Assembly (NCBI GenBank): GCA_002746395.1
Contig: NVXA01000005.1
Coordinates: 22,665-29,711 of the forward strand
Reading direction: 5' to 3'
Source of the DNA: Paracoccaceae bacterium
Lineage (GTDB): Bacteria; Pseudomonadota; Alphaproteobacteria; Rhodobacterales; Rhodobacteraceae
DNA: 7,047 bases
Below are positions 6,436 through 7,047 of this stretch, piece after piece; position 1 is the first letter of the stretch; every line of letters starts with the position of its first letter. The translations under genes and the position numbers were made by a program. The notes beneath the pieces are model-generated. The model saw only the letters and a list, made by a program, of their open reading frames with translations. It had not been told where the DNA came from and ran no database searches.

Positions 6436-7047
6436 TTATTCAGCCGGGGTCGACGGATAGTGTGCGTCGAAATCTTCTTCGATTGTTGCAGGCGGTGTTT
6501 TCGATTTCTCGACCAAGCCTAGAACTGGCAAAATAACGAGGAAGTAAGCGAACCAGTATGTTGCACCGATCAGAGAGATCGTGGAGTACGGAGGCTCGGC
6601 TGGCTGTGCGCCAGCCCACATCAGAACCATAAAGTCGATGACAAGGAACCAGAAGAACCATTTGAACATCGGGCGATATGTACCTGAACGTGTGCGGCTT
6701 GTATCCAACCAAGGAACCAGCGCCATCACAAAAATTGAACCGAACATCGCGATAACACCGAAGAACTTCGCGTCAACGATACCGCCAGTAATCCAGTTTG
6801 TGAATTGTACGATTGGAACCTCTGCAGTAAACGCACGCAGAATCGCGTAGAACGGCAAGTAGTACCATTCAGGAACAATATGCGCAGGTGTTACCAGCGG
6901 ATTAGCAACGTTGTAGTTGTCCGGATGGCCGAAATAGTTCGGCATGGTCCAAATAACGACAACGAATATCGCAAGAACAACAACCAGCGCGAACAAATCT
7001 TTGATCACAAAGTAAGGCCAAAACGGAAGTGTGTCTTTTTCAACGTC
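6436..7047 (-). CDS. petB: Ubiquinol-cytochrome c reductase, cytochrome b subunit, C-terminal 203 residues (start beyond right edge)
   Basis: The reading frame runs off the right edge, beginning [13 protein letters not shown] at base 7047, so the N-terminal half with the four heme-ligating histidines is outside. The protein is the integral-membrane quinol-oxidising core of the bc1 complex. The diagnostic PEWY motif of the Qo site is at fragment residues 59-62 (bases 6862-6873); its Glu takes part in quinol proton transfer. It is followed by [11 protein letters not shown]. Four hydrophobic helices at about 14-34, 86-111, 119-135 and 146-170 fit helices E-H of cytochrome b. The C-terminus is polar, ending HYPSTPAE. 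An internal GTG at 7008 is not the real start, because conserved coding sequence continues upstream of it. petC follows 16 nt downstream; petA (Rieske) is expected upstream, outside the window. Confidence 0.97.
   Translation of the reverse strand, partial: DVEKDTLPFWPYFVIKDLFALVVVLAIFVVVIWTMPNYFGHPDNYNVANPLVTPAHIVPEWYYLPFYAILRAFTAEVPIVQFTNWITGGIVDAKFFGVIAMFGSIFVMALVPWLDTSRTRSGTYRPMFKWFFWFLVIDFMVLMWAGAQPAEPPYSTISLIGATYWFAYFLVILPVLGLVEKSKTPPATIEEDFDAHYPSTPAE

Noticed and set aside
6436..7008. A separate short gene starting at GTG 7008
   Set aside because: The frame continues to the window edge with cytochrome b-like sequence, so this is the end of petB, not a 190-residue protein.
1..7047. Defence system, CRISPR array, insertion sequence, phage remnant, tRNA or rRNA
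   Set aside because: No spaced repeats, transposase-like frames, terminal inverted repeats or RNA-gene sequence were seen; all but the 239-bp aroC/thiB gap and short spacers is filled by housekeeping genes.

Overview
The window looks like ordinary chromosomal DNA from an alphaproteobacterium, most probably a Rhodobacterales/Roseobacter-type marine bacterium with moderate GC. The basis is the recalled resemblance of cytochrome c1 and cytochrome b to Rhodobacter-type proteins, the thiBPQ operon behind a TPP riboswitch, and tight operon packing with strong Shine-Dalgarno sites. Genus is not determined. All homology statements rest on recognition of family motifs, not on a search.

Layout, left to right. 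(1) The C-terminal end of a short-chain dehydrogenase on the + strand, cut by the window edge. It meets, tail to tail with a 4-nt stop-codon overlap, (2) a two-gene minus-strand operon: aroC (chorismate synthase) followed 4 nt later by a small MscS-type mechanosensitive channel gene. (3) A 239-bp divergent intergenic region with a well-formed TPP riboswitch and a likely translational expression platform in which TCCTCC can pair with the thiB Shine-Dalgarno. (4) The thiBPQ operon: periplasmic thiamine-binding protein, fused two-domain permease and ATPase, with both gene junctions overlapping. (5) A rho-independent hairpin shared by two convergent operons. (6) On the minus strand, the downstream end of the cytochrome bc1 operon: the C-terminal half of cytochrome b (petB, cut by the right edge) and complete cytochrome c1 (petC).

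The thi genes form one importer: ThiB captures thiamine or its phosphates in the periplasm, ThiP forms the membrane channel and ThiQ hydrolyses ATP. Intracellular TPP probably represses the operon through the riboswitch. PetB and PetC are two of the three core subunits of the quinol:cytochrome c oxidoreductase; the Rieske gene would be expected just outside the right edge.

I see no mobile element, CRISPR array, tRNA or rRNA, and no evidence of an undescribed system. The points most worth a second look are the riboswitch expression platform, the TTG start and the Asp-to-Gly D-loop change in ThiQ, the shortened cysteine-poor cytochrome c1, and the aroC-mscS coupling.
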